Assembly (NCBI RefSeq): GCF_900130065.1
Contig: NZ_FQXV01000001.1
Coordinates: 28,062-92,061, forward strand
Source of the DNA: Sporobacter termitidis DSM 10068
Lineage (GTDB): Bacteria; Bacillota; Clostridia; Oscillospirales; Oscillospiraceae
Direction of reading: 5' to 3'
Length of the DNA stretch: 64,000 bases
In this document: piece by piece, positions 51,964-61,124 of the stretch
Numbering within the stretch: the first letter of the stretch is position 1
How the letters are laid out: every line of letters begins with the position of its first letter
Position numbers and translations under genes: made by a program
The notes under the pieces: model-generated
Database searches by the model: none
What the model was told of the DNA's origin: nothing
The model's input: the letters and a program-made list of their open reading frames with translations, nothing else

Positions 51964-52982
51964 AAACAAGCGATTTCCACTATGAGCTGCCGCCGGAGCT
52001 GATCGCGCAGACGCCTCTTCAAAGGCGCGACGCCTCCAGGCTGATGCAGCTGAATAAAATAACGGGAGCGATCGCACACCGGCACTTTTACGAGCTGCCA
52101 ACGCTGCTTCGGGAGGGCGACTGCCTCGTTTTGAACGACTCCCGGGTCCTCCCGGCGCGGCTGTTCGGCCGGCGCCTGACCGGCGGGGCCGTCGAGGTTG
52201 TGCTCCTGCGGGACCGGGGAGACGGCGTCTGGGAGTGCCTGACGCGCCCCGGGCGGAAGACGAAGACGGGCACGCAGCTCTTTTTCGGGGACGACACGCT
52301 TTCCGCCGTCGTGGAAGACGAGATCGAAGGCGGAAACAGGCTGATACGGTTCCATTACGACGGCATTTTTCTCGAGGCGCTCGAACGGCTCGGAAAAATG
52401 CCGCTGCCGCCCTATATTCACGAGGAGCTGGGTGACGCCGAGCGGTATCAGACGGTATATTCCCGCGTTACCGGCTCCGCCGCCGCGCCGACGGCCGGCC
52501 TGCATTTCACAAAGGCGCTGCTGCGGGAGATCGAAAACAGCGGCGTTATTGTGAAATATGTGACGCTGCACGTGGGCCTCGGCACCTTCCGGCCTGTCAA
52601 GGCGGAGAATATCGAGGATCACGAGATGCACGCCGAGTATTGCGAGATACCCGAGGAGACGGCCGCGGCTGTCTCCTCGGCAAAAACGGAAGGCCGCCGC
52701 GTCGTATCCGTCGGTACCACGTCCTGCCGGACGCTGGAGTCCCGGGCGCTGGAGGACGGCGCGGTCAAGTCGTTTTCGGGCTTTACGAACGCGTTCATCT
52801 ATCCGGGGTACCGGTTTAAATGCGTCGACGCGCTCATCACAAACTTCCACCTGCCGGAATCGACCCTCCTCATGCTCGTCTCCGCTCTGGCCGGCCGCGA
52901 AAATATTCTCCACGCTTATGAGGAAGCCGTCCGCGAACGATACCGGTTCTTCTCGTTCGGCGACGCGATGCTGATCGAATAG
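51960..52982 (+). CDS. queA: tRNA preQ1(34) S-adenosylmethionine ribosyltransferase-isomerase
   Basis: 340 residues. Diagnostic stretches: FHYELPPELIAQTPLQRRDA at the start, LNDSRVLPARLFG, APTAGLHFTKALL near 170, HVGLGTFRPV and NFHLPESTLLMLVSAL near the end. It adds and isomerises the ribose of SAM onto preQ1 in tRNA to give epoxyqueuosine. The ATG at 51960 overlaps the preceding stop. It is followed by tgt, the enzyme of the preceding step. Confidence 0.96.
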   Translation: MKTSDFHYELPPELIAQTPLQRRDASRLMQLNKITGAIAHRHFYELPTLLREGDCLVLNDSRVLPARLFGRRLTGGAVEVVLLRDRGDGVWECLTRPGRKTKTGTQLFFGDDTLSAVVEDEIEGGNRLIRFHYDGIFLEALERLGKMPLPPYIHEELGDAERYQTVYSRVTGSAAAPTAGLHFTKALLREIENSGVIVKYVTLHVGLGTFRPVKAENIEDHEMHAEYCEIPEETAAAVSSAKTEGRRVVSVGTTSCRTLESRALEDGAVKSFSGFTNAFIYPGYRFKCVDALITNFHLPESTLLMLVSALAGRENILHAYEEAVRERYRFFSFGDAMLIE

Positions 52983-53028
52983 ACGCTTGGATTTAAAGGC
53001 CTCGCGCTCTCCGAGCGCGAACGGCCAC

Positions 53029-53056
53029 ATATCATAGCTTTAAAAAGCTATGATAT
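53029..53056. repeat. Perfect palindrome between queA and tgt
   Basis: A 13-bp inverted repeat (53029-53041 with 53044-53056) with two bases between. It is preceded by a second small hairpin (CGCGCTC/GAGCGCG, 53003-53019). There is no T run, and it lies 26 bp before the tgt start. Confidence 0.55.
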
Positions 53057-53081
53057 AACAGTATTTTAATGAGGTTACAGA

Positions 53082-54212
<1,131 letters not shown>

Positions 54213-54227
54213 TTTTCAGAAATGTAC

Positions 54228-54256
54228 TTGCTTTTTTAAAAAGTGGAAAGTATAAT
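54228..54256 (+). promoter_or_regulatory. Promoter of yajC
   Basis: TTGCTT (54228-54233), 17-bp spacer, perfect TATAAT (54251-54256), about 30 bp before the yajC start. Confidence 0.65.
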
Positions 54257-54286
54257 TCTAACATTACAATTTGATGGAGGTTCAAA

Positions 54287-54622
54287 ATGTCTCATTTCGG
54301 ACTGATACTCGACGCCGCGGCCGGCACGACCAGCGCATTCGGGCAGTATGGGACAACGATCATCATGATCGTCGTGCTCGTTGTCGTTTTTTATTTCTTC
54401 CTCATCCGCCCCGAAAATAAAAAAAAGAAAAAGCTCGCTGACATGCGCAGCTCGTTGTCGGTCGGCGACGACATAACGACCATCGGCGGTATTGTCGGCA
54501 AGGTTGTTGCCTGCAATAACGAAACAGTGACATTTGAAACGGGCGAGGACAGAGTGCGTGTCCAGGTTGCAAAATGGGCGATTTCAACCGTCGGCAAGGC
54601 GACGCAGGAGCAGCCAAAATAA
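54287..54622 (+). CDS. yajC: Preprotein translocase subunit YajC
   Basis: 111 residues with one membrane helix (IIMIVVLVVVFYFFLIRPEN) followed directly by a lysine-rich stretch and the conserved MRSSLSVGDDITTIGGIVGK block. YajC associates with SecDF and the Sec translocon. The ATG follows TGGAGG. It has its own promoter downstream of tgt. Confidence 0.95.
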   Translation: MSHFGLILDAAAGTTSAFGQYGTTIIMIVVLVVVFYFFLIRPENKKKKKLADMRSSLSVGDDITTIGGIVGKVVACNNETVTFETGEDRVRVQVAKWAISTVGKATQEQPK

Positions 54623-54698
54623 CGCAAATAACGGTCATGTTAAGCCCTCCCGGCGAATAGTATGTGGTACAAACTATTCACCTGGAGGGCGATGTTTT

Positions 54699-55106
54699 AT
54701 GCATAAAAACGATGACAAAAAGGGCCTTGGCCGCGGGTTTGCCGTCAGCGTCCTTCTCGGCACGGCAATCGGATTTCTCCTCACGTTTATTGTATTCGCA
54801 ATTTTTGCCTCGGTTGTGGCCTCGGGCAAAATTTCCGAGGACCTCATGCGGCACATTACAGTCGGGGCGTCCTTCGTCGGCGCGCTGATCGGTGCCGTTG
54901 TGGCTGTCAAACGGCATCGGGCGAAGATCATAACTGTTGGGCTTACCGTCGGCGCGCTGATGTTCCTGCTCACCTTCGTCGGCGCGCTGTTTTCCGGCGG
55001 CCCAGGCGGGCGCCTGACGCCGTCGCTTCTGGTCGCGTTCATCGCGGGCGGGATCATCGGCGGACTTGTAAATCTGAAGCGTAAAAAACATAAGCACGCC
55101 TCATAA
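54699..55106 (+). CDS. TIGR04086 family membrane protein
   Basis: 135 residues with four predicted membrane helices and a lysine-rich end (NLKRKKHKHAS). It fits the TIGR04086 family, small Clostridial membrane proteins usually found right after yajC and often before the SCIFF peptide gene. No six-cysteine SCIFF frame is present downstream here. The ATG at 54699 has GGAGGG nine bases upstream. A hairpin (GAATAGT/ACTATTC) covers the region before the start. Function unknown. Confidence 0.8.
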   Translation: MHKNDDKKGLGRGFAVSVLLGTAIGFLLTFIVFAIFASVVASGKISEDLMRHITVGASFVGALIGAVVAVKRHRAKIITVGLTVGALMFLLTFVGALFSGGPGGRLTPSLLVAFIAGGIIGGLVNLKRKKHKHAS

Positions 55107-55193
55107 AGGCGTTACGGCGGATCTTTTTGACTGGACATATCTATAGGCGCATATTTTTTAAGTATACATAATACGATATAGCATGACGAAATC

Positions 55194-55265
55194 TAGTGCC
55201 GGACTGGAAAGCAGGCACTACATATTGGTTCTCGTCCGGCAATCAGCTTGGTCAATATTACCAAG
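55194..55265 (+). promoter_or_regulatory. Structured intergenic segment, possible RNA element
   Basis: Two perfect 7-bp stems that share three bases and so exclude each other: TAGTGCC (55194-55200) with GGCACTA (55214-55220), and GCCGGAC (55198-55204) with GTCCGGC (55234-55240). A third perfect stem CTTGGT/ACCAAG (55247-55252 with 55260-55265) follows. The segment stands out in a 345-bp AT-rich gap before spoIIM. The rest of the gap (55266-55451) shows no gene. No known riboswitch class was recognised. Confidence 0.4.
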
Positions 55266-55451
55266 CGTTAAGTTTACATAAAGTTATAGACATAACAAAT
55301 GGACATAATTAACAAAAATATGAAATTTCGAATGTAGTTGTTGATTCTTTGAGTTGTTTGTACTATATTAAAGTGCACAGACGAATTTTATCGATGCATG
55401 TTGATGTCATTTTTTCAAGTCTTGTCCCATATTTTATATGGGGTGATTTGA

Positions 55452-56075
55452 ATGAACAAAAGATTTTTTGTGATATCGCTGCACGATGAATCCTTCAGCC
55501 GGGCCGGGCTCGTGCTGTGCGGCGTTCTGTTTTTATGTGGTTGCATTGCCGGGACGGTAACAGCCGGCTTTGTCAATGACGGGACAAGGCTGAACAATTA
55601 CTTTTCTTCCTTTATGTCGTTCTTTCTGACGGGCAATTCCGTCAAACGAGATTTTTTCTCCGCCGTCATCGATACTTTCAAATACAATCTGCTGGCGATT
55701 GCCCTCGGGTTTTCTGTCATCGGCGTCTTTTTTCTCCCGGTTTTGTCGGCTTTTCGGGGCTTTTTTCTCAGTTTTTCCGCCGCGATGGTCGTCCGAGTCC
55801 TGGGAGGGAAGGGCGTCGCTCTGGCGCTGGCGATATTCGGTGCGAACACATTGATCACAATTCCGTGCTTCTTCGTTCTGTCCGTCGACGCTTTTTCGGC
55901 CTCGCTGGCCTTTTTCCGTATAGCCGTATTTAAGAGCCAGAAAGCCGGGGCGTCACCGTTTAACAGCAGGTTTTTTGCCCGCTGCGGTATTTGCCTGGCA
56001 GTGCTGCTCGCGGCGGCTCTGATCGATTTATATGTGACACCGCACCTTATAAGCTATGCTGCGTCGCGCATTTAA
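55452..56075 (+). CDS. spoIIM: Stage II sporulation protein M
   Basis: 207 residues with about five membrane helices. The opening (FSRAGLVLCGVLFLCGCIAG) and the central FKYNLLAIALGFSVIGVFFLP fit SpoIIM. With SpoIID and SpoIIP it forms the engulfment machine of endospore formers. It is followed 15 bp later by a XerD-type recombinase, a frequent neighbour. Confidence 0.88.
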   Translation: MNKRFFVISLHDESFSRAGLVLCGVLFLCGCIAGTVTAGFVNDGTRLNNYFSSFMSFFLTGNSVKRDFFSAVIDTFKYNLLAIALGFSVIGVFFLPVLSAFRGFFLSFSAAMVVRVLGGKGVALALAIFGANTLITIPCFFVLSVDAFSASLAFFRIAVFKSQKAGASPFNSRFFARCGICLAVLLAAALIDLYVTPHLISYAASRI

Positions 56076-56090
56076 CAGGAGGGACAAACC

Positions 56091-56990
56091 TTGATTGATT
56101 CTGCGTATATATCTGAGTTTCAGAAATACCTGACGGATGAGAAACATGCGTCTAAAAACACACTGTCCTCATATATACGTGATATCAGTCAATTTTTCAT
56201 GTATTGCGGCACGAAAGAATCCGTCGAGGTGAACGACGTGTGCGATGTCTGCAAAGCGGACATCGAGCGTTACATAGACTGGATGACGAAAAACGGTAAA
56301 TCGACGGCGACAATCTCCAGGTCCGTGGCATCCCTTAAATGCTTTTTCAGCTACCTTCTGATTTACGGCAAGATCACGGTGAACCCCCTGCACAACATCG
56401 AGACGGTCAAAACCGTTAAGAAGCTGCCGCAGATCCTTACAAACCGCGAGGTGGAGCTGCTTTTGGAGCAGCCCGAGTGCACGGACATGAAGGGTTACAG
56501 GGACAAGGCCATGCTGGAGCTTTTGTATGCCACGGGCATCCGCGTCAGCGAGCTTATCTCACTCAACAAGGACGACGTGAATCTGTCCACCGGACTCATC
56601 TGCTGCCGCGGCAACGAAAAGGAGCGTATGATTCCCCTGTATCCCGCGGCAATCAAGGCGCTCAGCGATTATATCACGCTTGTCCGGCACCAGATGCTGG
56701 CGTTTCCGGCCGAGCCGGCGCTTTTCGTCAATATGAGCGGCGAGCGGATGTCCCGTCAGGGCTTCTGGAAGATCATTAAGCATTATCAGGAGAAAGCGCA
56801 CATCGAAAAGGAAATCACGCCGCACACGCTGCGCCATTCCTTTGCCGCCCATCTGCTGGAAAACGGGGCCGATCTTCGTTCGCTGCAGGAGATGCTGGGC
56901 CATGCGGACATTTCGTCGACACAGGTGTACACGCAGCTTGTCAAAAAGCAGCTCAAGGACGTTTACAACAAGTCCCATCCGCGCGCTTGA
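56091..56990 (+). CDS. xerD: Tyrosine recombinase XerD
   Basis: 299 residues. N-terminal SAM-like domain (FQKYLTDEKHASKNTLSSYI) and catalytic domain with the arginine in YATGIRVSELISL, HTLRHSFAAHLLENG (H-x-x-R), LGHADISST and the nucleophile tyrosine in TQVYTQL. It resolves chromosome dimers at dif. The TTG start at 56091 follows AGGAGG. A terminator follows. Confidence 0.93.
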   Translation: MIDSAYISEFQKYLTDEKHASKNTLSSYIRDISQFFMYCGTKESVEVNDVCDVCKADIERYIDWMTKNGKSTATISRSVASLKCFFSYLLIYGKITVNPLHNIETVKTVKKLPQILTNREVELLLEQPECTDMKGYRDKAMLELLYATGIRVSELISLNKDDVNLSTGLICCRGNEKERMIPLYPAAIKALSDYITLVRHQMLAFPAEPALFVNMSGERMSRQGFWKIIKHYQEKAHIEKEITPHTLRHSFAAHLLENGADLRSLQEMLGHADISSTQVYTQLVKKQLKDVYNKSHPRA

Positions 56991-57002
56991 GGTACATAAA
57001 AC

Positions 57003-57032
57003 AAAAAGCCGCATGCTGTCATGCGGCTTTTA
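57003..57032. terminator. Terminator between xerD and the DUF4364 gene
   Basis: A 12-bp stem (57004-57015 with 57020-57031) with a CTGT loop, an A run on the left and T's on the right. Bidirectional, between convergent genes. Confidence 0.88.
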
Positions 57033-57049
57033 TCGCGGCGTAAGGCGGT

Positions 57050-57574
57050 TTATTCGTCCAGAATCAGCTTGAGGATATTATTGTAAATATCCTCCGCGTT
57101 TTTTATGAAGCCGTCTTCAAGGGCCTGGGCCTGCGTTTCATTGGCGGCGTAAAGCTTCATGGAGATGATGTCGCTGATGCCGTCGGAGAGGGAAAGCTCC
57201 ACCGTATAGCCGCCTTTCCGGCGGATGACGTGATTTGCGGAGATCATCGATTTCCGGCCCATCTGGTACCGCAGCTCGTCGGTGCTTTTTTCCGCCTTGA
57301 GGCGCACGGAGAAGGGCAGGCTGTTTTCGGTGATTTCGCCGTTTCGCCTACCTTTTTCTGTGATGGCGTATGTATGGCCGTCGCTGACGATATGCTCTGT
57401 TTTAACGAGCTCGTCGACGCACTCGGCGAAATCAAAGTAGGTGATGCCCTCGTCGCACAGGACAAGCTCGCTGAGCTTTTCAAAGGTGACCGGCTCGGTC
57501 AGGCGGCTCAAAACAAAAAGTATGAGAATCTTGATATCAAGTTTTTCGCGTATAAAACCGAGACGCTCTTCCAT
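57050..57574 (-). CDS. DUF4364 family protein
   Basis: 174 residues. The N-terminal half looks like a winged helix (LDIKILILFVLSRLTEPVTF, then FDFAECVDELVKTEHIV), the C-terminal half like a small alpha/beta domain. It fits DUF4364, a family of Clostridial proteins probably acting as transcription regulators. The ATG at 57574 is chosen with GGAGG ten bases upstream. Target genes are unknown. Confidence 0.78.
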   Translation of the reverse strand: MEERLGFIREKLDIKILILFVLSRLTEPVTFEKLSELVLCDEGITYFDFAECVDELVKTEHIVSDGHTYAITEKGRRNGEITENSLPFSVRLKAEKSTDELRYQMGRKSMISANHVIRRKGGYTVELSLSDGISDIISMKLYAANETQAQALEDGFIKNAEDIYNNILKLILDE

Positions 57575-57715
57575 CCGGTACCATCCTCCACGAGACATAT
57601 TTCAGATTGAATTGATTATAGTACAATAAAACGGGTTCGTACAGTAGCAATATGATTTACGTAAAAATTTCAGACAGAACAGCAGCATTAAAGATAAAAT
57701 CATGGGAGTGATAGA

Positions 57716-58837
57716 TTGAAAGCTTTTTGGATAGCGCTTTCCGCCGTCCTTGTGGTGGCGGTTGCCCTGGTAGCTATTATTATCGCCAACAGAGGCGGGG
57801 ACAAATACCTGGCCGGGGATCCAGCCCAGTCGGCGTCGCCCTCGACGTCCGTAAGCGTGTCGCCGTCCGGCACACCGGCCAGCGCCTCACCGTCCGCCTC
57901 TCCGACGCCGTACAGCGGGCCGGTCGATCCGCTTACCGGTCTGCCCGCAGATGCGTCCGTCATCAGCAACCGCCCCTACGCGATCATGATCAACAATCTG
58001 AGCACGGCACAGCCGCAGCTCGGCATTTCAAAGGCCGATATTATCTATGAGATCCTCGTGGAGGGCGGCATCACGCGCATGATGGCGATTTTTCAGGACG
58101 TTTCACAGGCCGGTGAGATCGGCAGCATCCGGAGCGCGCGGCCGTACTTCGTTGATATCGCCAACGGATATGACGCCGTGTATATCCATGCCGGCGGCAG
58201 CCCCGACGCGTACACCGAGCTGAAGCTGATCGGTATCACCCATCTCGACGGCGTCAACGGCGGTAAAACGGACATCTTTTACAGAGATAAGAGCAGGCTC
58301 AAAATGGGCTACGAGCACAGTCTCGTTTCCACCAGCGCGCTGATACAAAAGTTCCTCCCCACGTACGGCGTCCGCCTCGTGCATAACGACGGATTTAAAA
58401 GCAGCATGACCTTTTCCGATAAAGCCGCGCCGGCCGGGGGACTGGCGGCGGAGAGCGTCACGGTACATTTTTCCTCCTCCAAGACGACCGTCTTCACCTA
58501 TTCCGACGCCGATAAGCTCTACTATATCACGCAATACAAAAAAGACTATATCGACGGCAATGATAAAACAAAAGTCGGCGTGACGAATGTTCTCGTTTTA
58601 AAAACCCGCATCAAGGTCATCTCCGGTGACGACAAGGGTCGGATCGATGTGGATACCGTCGGCAGCGGGACGGGCATTTTTATCTGCGGCGGGAAATACG
58701 AGGAGATCAAATGGTCCAGAAAGAACAATTCCAGTCAGTTTGTCTTCACGCGGGAAGACGGCAAACCCCTCGTTTTCGGGACAGGCAAAACCTATGTCTG
58801 TGTCGCTGACAAGGGCAACGCCGTGGATTTTAAGTAA
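57716..58837 (+). CDS. DUF3048 (YerB-like) membrane-anchored protein
   Basis: 373 residues. An N-terminal membrane anchor (WIALSAVLVVAVALVAIII), no lipobox cysteine, then a Ser/Pro/Ala-rich linker (about 40-70), then the DUF3048 domain: RPYAIMINNLSTAQPQLGIS, ADIIYEILVEGGITRMMAIF, GSIRSARPYF. YerB in Bacillus is a putative lipoprotein of unknown role. TTG start. Extracytoplasmic; function unknown. Confidence 0.88.
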   Translation: MKAFWIALSAVLVVAVALVAIIIANRGGDKYLAGDPAQSASPSTSVSVSPSGTPASASPSASPTPYSGPVDPLTGLPADASVISNRPYAIMINNLSTAQPQLGISKADIIYEILVEGGITRMMAIFQDVSQAGEIGSIRSARPYFVDIANGYDAVYIHAGGSPDAYTELKLIGITHLDGVNGGKTDIFYRDKSRLKMGYEHSLVSTSALIQKFLPTYGVRLVHNDGFKSSMTFSDKAAPAGGLAAESVTVHFSSSKTTVFTYSDADKLYYITQYKKDYIDGNDKTKVGVTNVLVLKTRIKVISGDDKGRIDVDTVGSGTGIFICGGKYEEIKWSRKNNSSQFVFTREDGKPLVFGTGKTYVCVADKGNAVDFK

Positions 58838-58861
58838 AGTCAGACCTCTGAAAATAAAAGT

Positions 58862-58888
58862 GTACCGCCGGCTTCCGCCGGCGGTACT
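58862..58888. terminator. Terminator between the DUF3048 gene and cotJC
   Basis: A perfect 11-bp stem (58862-58872 with 58877-58887), four-base loop, T-rich after it and A-rich before it. It serves both convergent units. Confidence 0.85.
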
Positions 58889-58892
58889 TTGC

Positions 58893-59315
58893 TTATTTCT
58901 CGGCCCTATCGAAGCTGGGGTTAATGGCATAAATGTTCTTTTGGTTCAGCCGCTCCTGGGTCAGCCTCAGTCCCTCGCCAAAGCGCTGGAAGTGGACGAC
59001 CTCGCGCTCGCGCAGGAAGCGAATGGCGTTGTTGACGTCGGGGTCATCCGACAGTCTCAGGATGTTGTCGTATGTTTTGCGCGCTTTTTGCTCCGCCGCC
59101 ATATCCTCTGTCAGGTCGGCGATGGTGTCGCCGGAAACCTGCATCGTCGCCGCCGTCCAGGGCGTGCCTGATGCAAACTGCGGATAGACGCCCGCCGTAT
59201 GGTCGACGAAATATCCTTCCATCCCGGCGGCCTTGACGTCTTCCGGCGTCATATCGCGCGTCAGCTGATGGACGATGGTGCCGATCATCTCCAGGTGGCC
59301 CAGTTCCTCGGTACC
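58893..59315 (-). CDS. cotJC: cotJC, 3' segment (interrupted spore-coat Mn catalase)
   Basis: C-terminal 139 codons or so of CotJC, beginning at the GGTACC junction: G-T-E-E-L-G-H-L-E-M-I-G and on to REREVVHFQRFGEGLR. It carries the manganese ligands EELGH and the later E and H residues, but lacks the first 61 residues, which lie 3.76 kb away at 63074-63256 in the same orientation. As it stands it has only an internal ATG (59288) and no proper start. Joining GGT-ACC to the 5' segment gives an uninterrupted frame of 201 codons, close to the usual CotJC size of about 190. Confidence 0.9.
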   Translation of the reverse strand, partial: GTEELGHLEMIGTIVHQLTRDMTPEDVKAAGMEGYFVDHTAGVYPQFASGTPWTAATMQVSGDTIADLTEDMAAEQKARKTYDNILRLSDDPDVNNAIRFLREREVVHFQRFGEGLRLTQERLNQKNIYAINPSFDRAEK

Positions 59316-59338
59316 TGGATCGTTCTCGGAATCGTACG
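59310..59338 (+). repeat. Left attachment site half with core GGTACCT
   Basis: Core GGTACCT at 59310-59316, followed inside the element by the arm 59320-59338. The reverse complement of this arm, CGTACGATTCCGAGAACGA, matches the right-end arm at 14 of 19 positions. Confidence 0.8.
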
Positions 59339-59402
59339 AAATTTCAGCGGGACATGCAAGCCGGCGCGCTTATCGGAATACGCTGTGATGGAGGCGGTTC
59401 CG

Positions 59403-59570
59403 ATGGCAAAAAAAGAGCTTTACATCGAAAGCGGTCCCGATATTCATGGAGACGACGCTTTTGTCCGGCATTTTCAGAGTCAGCTGCTGCTTTTTTTGAA
59501 GCAGCGCGGAAAGCTGACCGAAACGCAGTACAAAAACGGACTGCGCCTGCTTCAGGAGAAACGGCCGTGA
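59403..59570 (+). CDS. 55-residue protein upstream of the recombinase, possible accessory factor
   Basis: Sequence starts MAKKELYIESGPDIHGDD and ends YKNGLRLLQEKRP. The second half (LKQRGKLTETQYKNGLRLLQ) has a SHOCT-like helix pattern. GATGGAGG lies eight bases before the ATG, and its stop overlaps the recombinase start (ATGA), so the two are coupled. Large serine recombinases often need a small directionality factor for excision; SprB of the SPbeta element, which reconstitutes spsM, is of similar size (58 residues). A directionality role is a guess from size and position only. Confidence 0.6.
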   Translation: MAKKELYIESGPDIHGDDAFVRHFQSQLLLFLKQRGKLTETQYKNGLRLLQEKRP

Positions 59571-61039
59571 TGCGCGTGGCTGCTTATTGCCGCGTTTCCA
59601 CGGACCTGCGGGATCAGATCAATTCCTTTGAGAGCCAAAAGCTCTTTTTTCAGCAGTATATCGAAAGCCGCCCGGATTGGACGATGGCCGAAATTTACGC
59701 CGACGAGGGGATCACCGGGACGACGACCGCCGACAGGACGGACTTTTTGCGCATGATCGACGACGCGCGGGCTGGCCGGCTCGACCTTTTGCTGACAAAG
59801 GAGGTCAGCCGTTTCTCAAGGAACATCCTGGACGCCGTCTCTTACACGAGGCTCCTGAAAAGCTTCGGCGTCGCCGTCGTATTCCTGAGCGACGGCATAT
59901 CGACGCTGGACCCGGACGCCGAGCTGCGCCTGGGCATCATGGCGTCGGTGGCCCAGGAGGAGAGCCGGAAGACCAGCGAGCGCGTCAAGTGGGGGCAGCG
60001 GCGGAAGATGGAGCGCGGCGTCGTTTTCGGCCGGAGTCTTTTGGGTTATGACGTCCGCGGCGGGACAATCAGTGTGGAACCGAAAGGCGCCGAGACGGTC
60101 CAGGCAATTTTCGACATGTATGTCCGCGAAGGATTGGGGGCGCGGGGCATTGCCGACACGCTGACGCGCCGCGGCGCCGAGACGGGAAGCGGCGGCGCGG
60201 TCTGGTCTGGTGCCGCCGTCCTGAAGATACTGAAAAACGAAAAATACTGCGGCGACCTGAAGCAGCGGAAAACCATCACGCCGGACTATCTGACCCATAA
60301 AAAAACGGTCAACCGGGACGAGAACGATATGATCTATATCCAGGACCACCATGATGCGATCATTGACAGGGAAACCTGGGAAAAAGCACAGGCGGAGCTC
60401 CGGCGGCGCTCATCCGGCGGCAAGGCTTCGGCCCACGGCTCGCGGTATGCCCTTTCCGGCAAAGTCGTCTGCCTCGGCTGCGGCGCCGTTTATCTGTGCC
60501 GGACGCGCAAAAGGCGGGACGGGATGCCGTACCGCGTCTGGGTCCCGACGTGTCTTTGCTTCGGCAAGCGCCGGCAGGTCGGGGAGGACCTGATTGTCGG
60601 CGGTGTCCGCCGGTTTATCATCGGGCAGCGCAGCGATAGGCTGCTTTACGGCTTTGCTCAAATCCTCCGGCGCACCCTCGGAAACCATGACGGCGCGCTT
60701 GCGTCGATCGGCACGGAAATCGCGGTGCTGGAGAAAAAAACCTTCCGGCTTGCCGACGCATATATCGCGGGTGATATCGGCAGGGAAGCGTACCTTGAGC
60801 TTAAAGACGCCTACGGGGCCAATCTGACAAAGCTGAAAGCCCGGCGGCTCGAGCTTGCCGCGGCGCAAGATCGGGATGCGGCGGGGGAATGTGCCGGTAT
60901 CGCCGGCGGCCTGGCCGATGGCCGCGGTGACGACGGATTTTATCTGGAGCTCGTCGAGCGCGCCGGGGTCCGCCCGGGCGGCGGTATGGATATTCGTTTG
61001 AAGGAATTGCCCGGGACGATCCGCGCCGTCTTTACATAA
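59570..61039 (+). CDS. Large serine recombinase
   Basis: 489 residues. Resolvase domain with nucleophile S10 in YCRVSTD and the catalytic-core stretch LLTKEVSRFSRN; recombinase domain (GYDVRGGTISVEPKGAETVQ, then ILKNEKYCGDLKQRKT near 225); zinc-ribbon region (VVCLGCGAVYLC, then WVPTCLCFG); and a C-terminal coiled coil (LKDAYGANLTKLKARRLELA). It catalyses recombination between attachment sites. The gene begins 260 bp inside the left end of the element, as expected for an integrase next to its own site. It is probably the enzyme that inserts and removes the element. Confidence 0.95.
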   Translation: MRVAAYCRVSTDLRDQINSFESQKLFFQQYIESRPDWTMAEIYADEGITGTTTADRTDFLRMIDDARAGRLDLLLTKEVSRFSRNILDAVSYTRLLKSFGVAVVFLSDGISTLDPDAELRLGIMASVAQEESRKTSERVKWGQRRKMERGVVFGRSLLGYDVRGGTISVEPKGAETVQAIFDMYVREGLGARGIADTLTRRGAETGSGGAVWSGAAVLKILKNEKYCGDLKQRKTITPDYLTHKKTVNRDENDMIYIQDHHDAIIDRETWEKAQAELRRRSSGGKASAHGSRYALSGKVVCLGCGAVYLCRTRKRRDGMPYRVWVPTCLCFGKRRQVGEDLIVGGVRRFIIGQRSDRLLYGFAQILRRTLGNHDGALASIGTEIAVLEKKTFRLADAYIAGDIGREAYLELKDAYGANLTKLKARRLELAAAQDRDAAGECAGIAGGLADGRGDDGFYLELVERAGVRPGGGMDIRLKELPGTIRAVFT

Positions 61040-61124
61040 GGCTTAACTTTGGCGGCATAATGTGGTAAGATATATCGACTGCAAAAATGACGATATGCGC
61101 CTTAAGGCGCGGCGGGAGGACGCT

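Noticed and set aside
54640..55451. SCIFF six-cysteine peptide gene expected after the TIGR04086 gene
   Set aside because: No short frame with six closely spaced cysteines is present in the gap before spoIIM.
58893..59315. Treating split cotJC as a simple decayed pseudogene
   Set aside because: Both halves are intact, in phase, and broken exactly at a shared 7-bp repeat beside a serine recombinase. That fits programmed excision better than decay.
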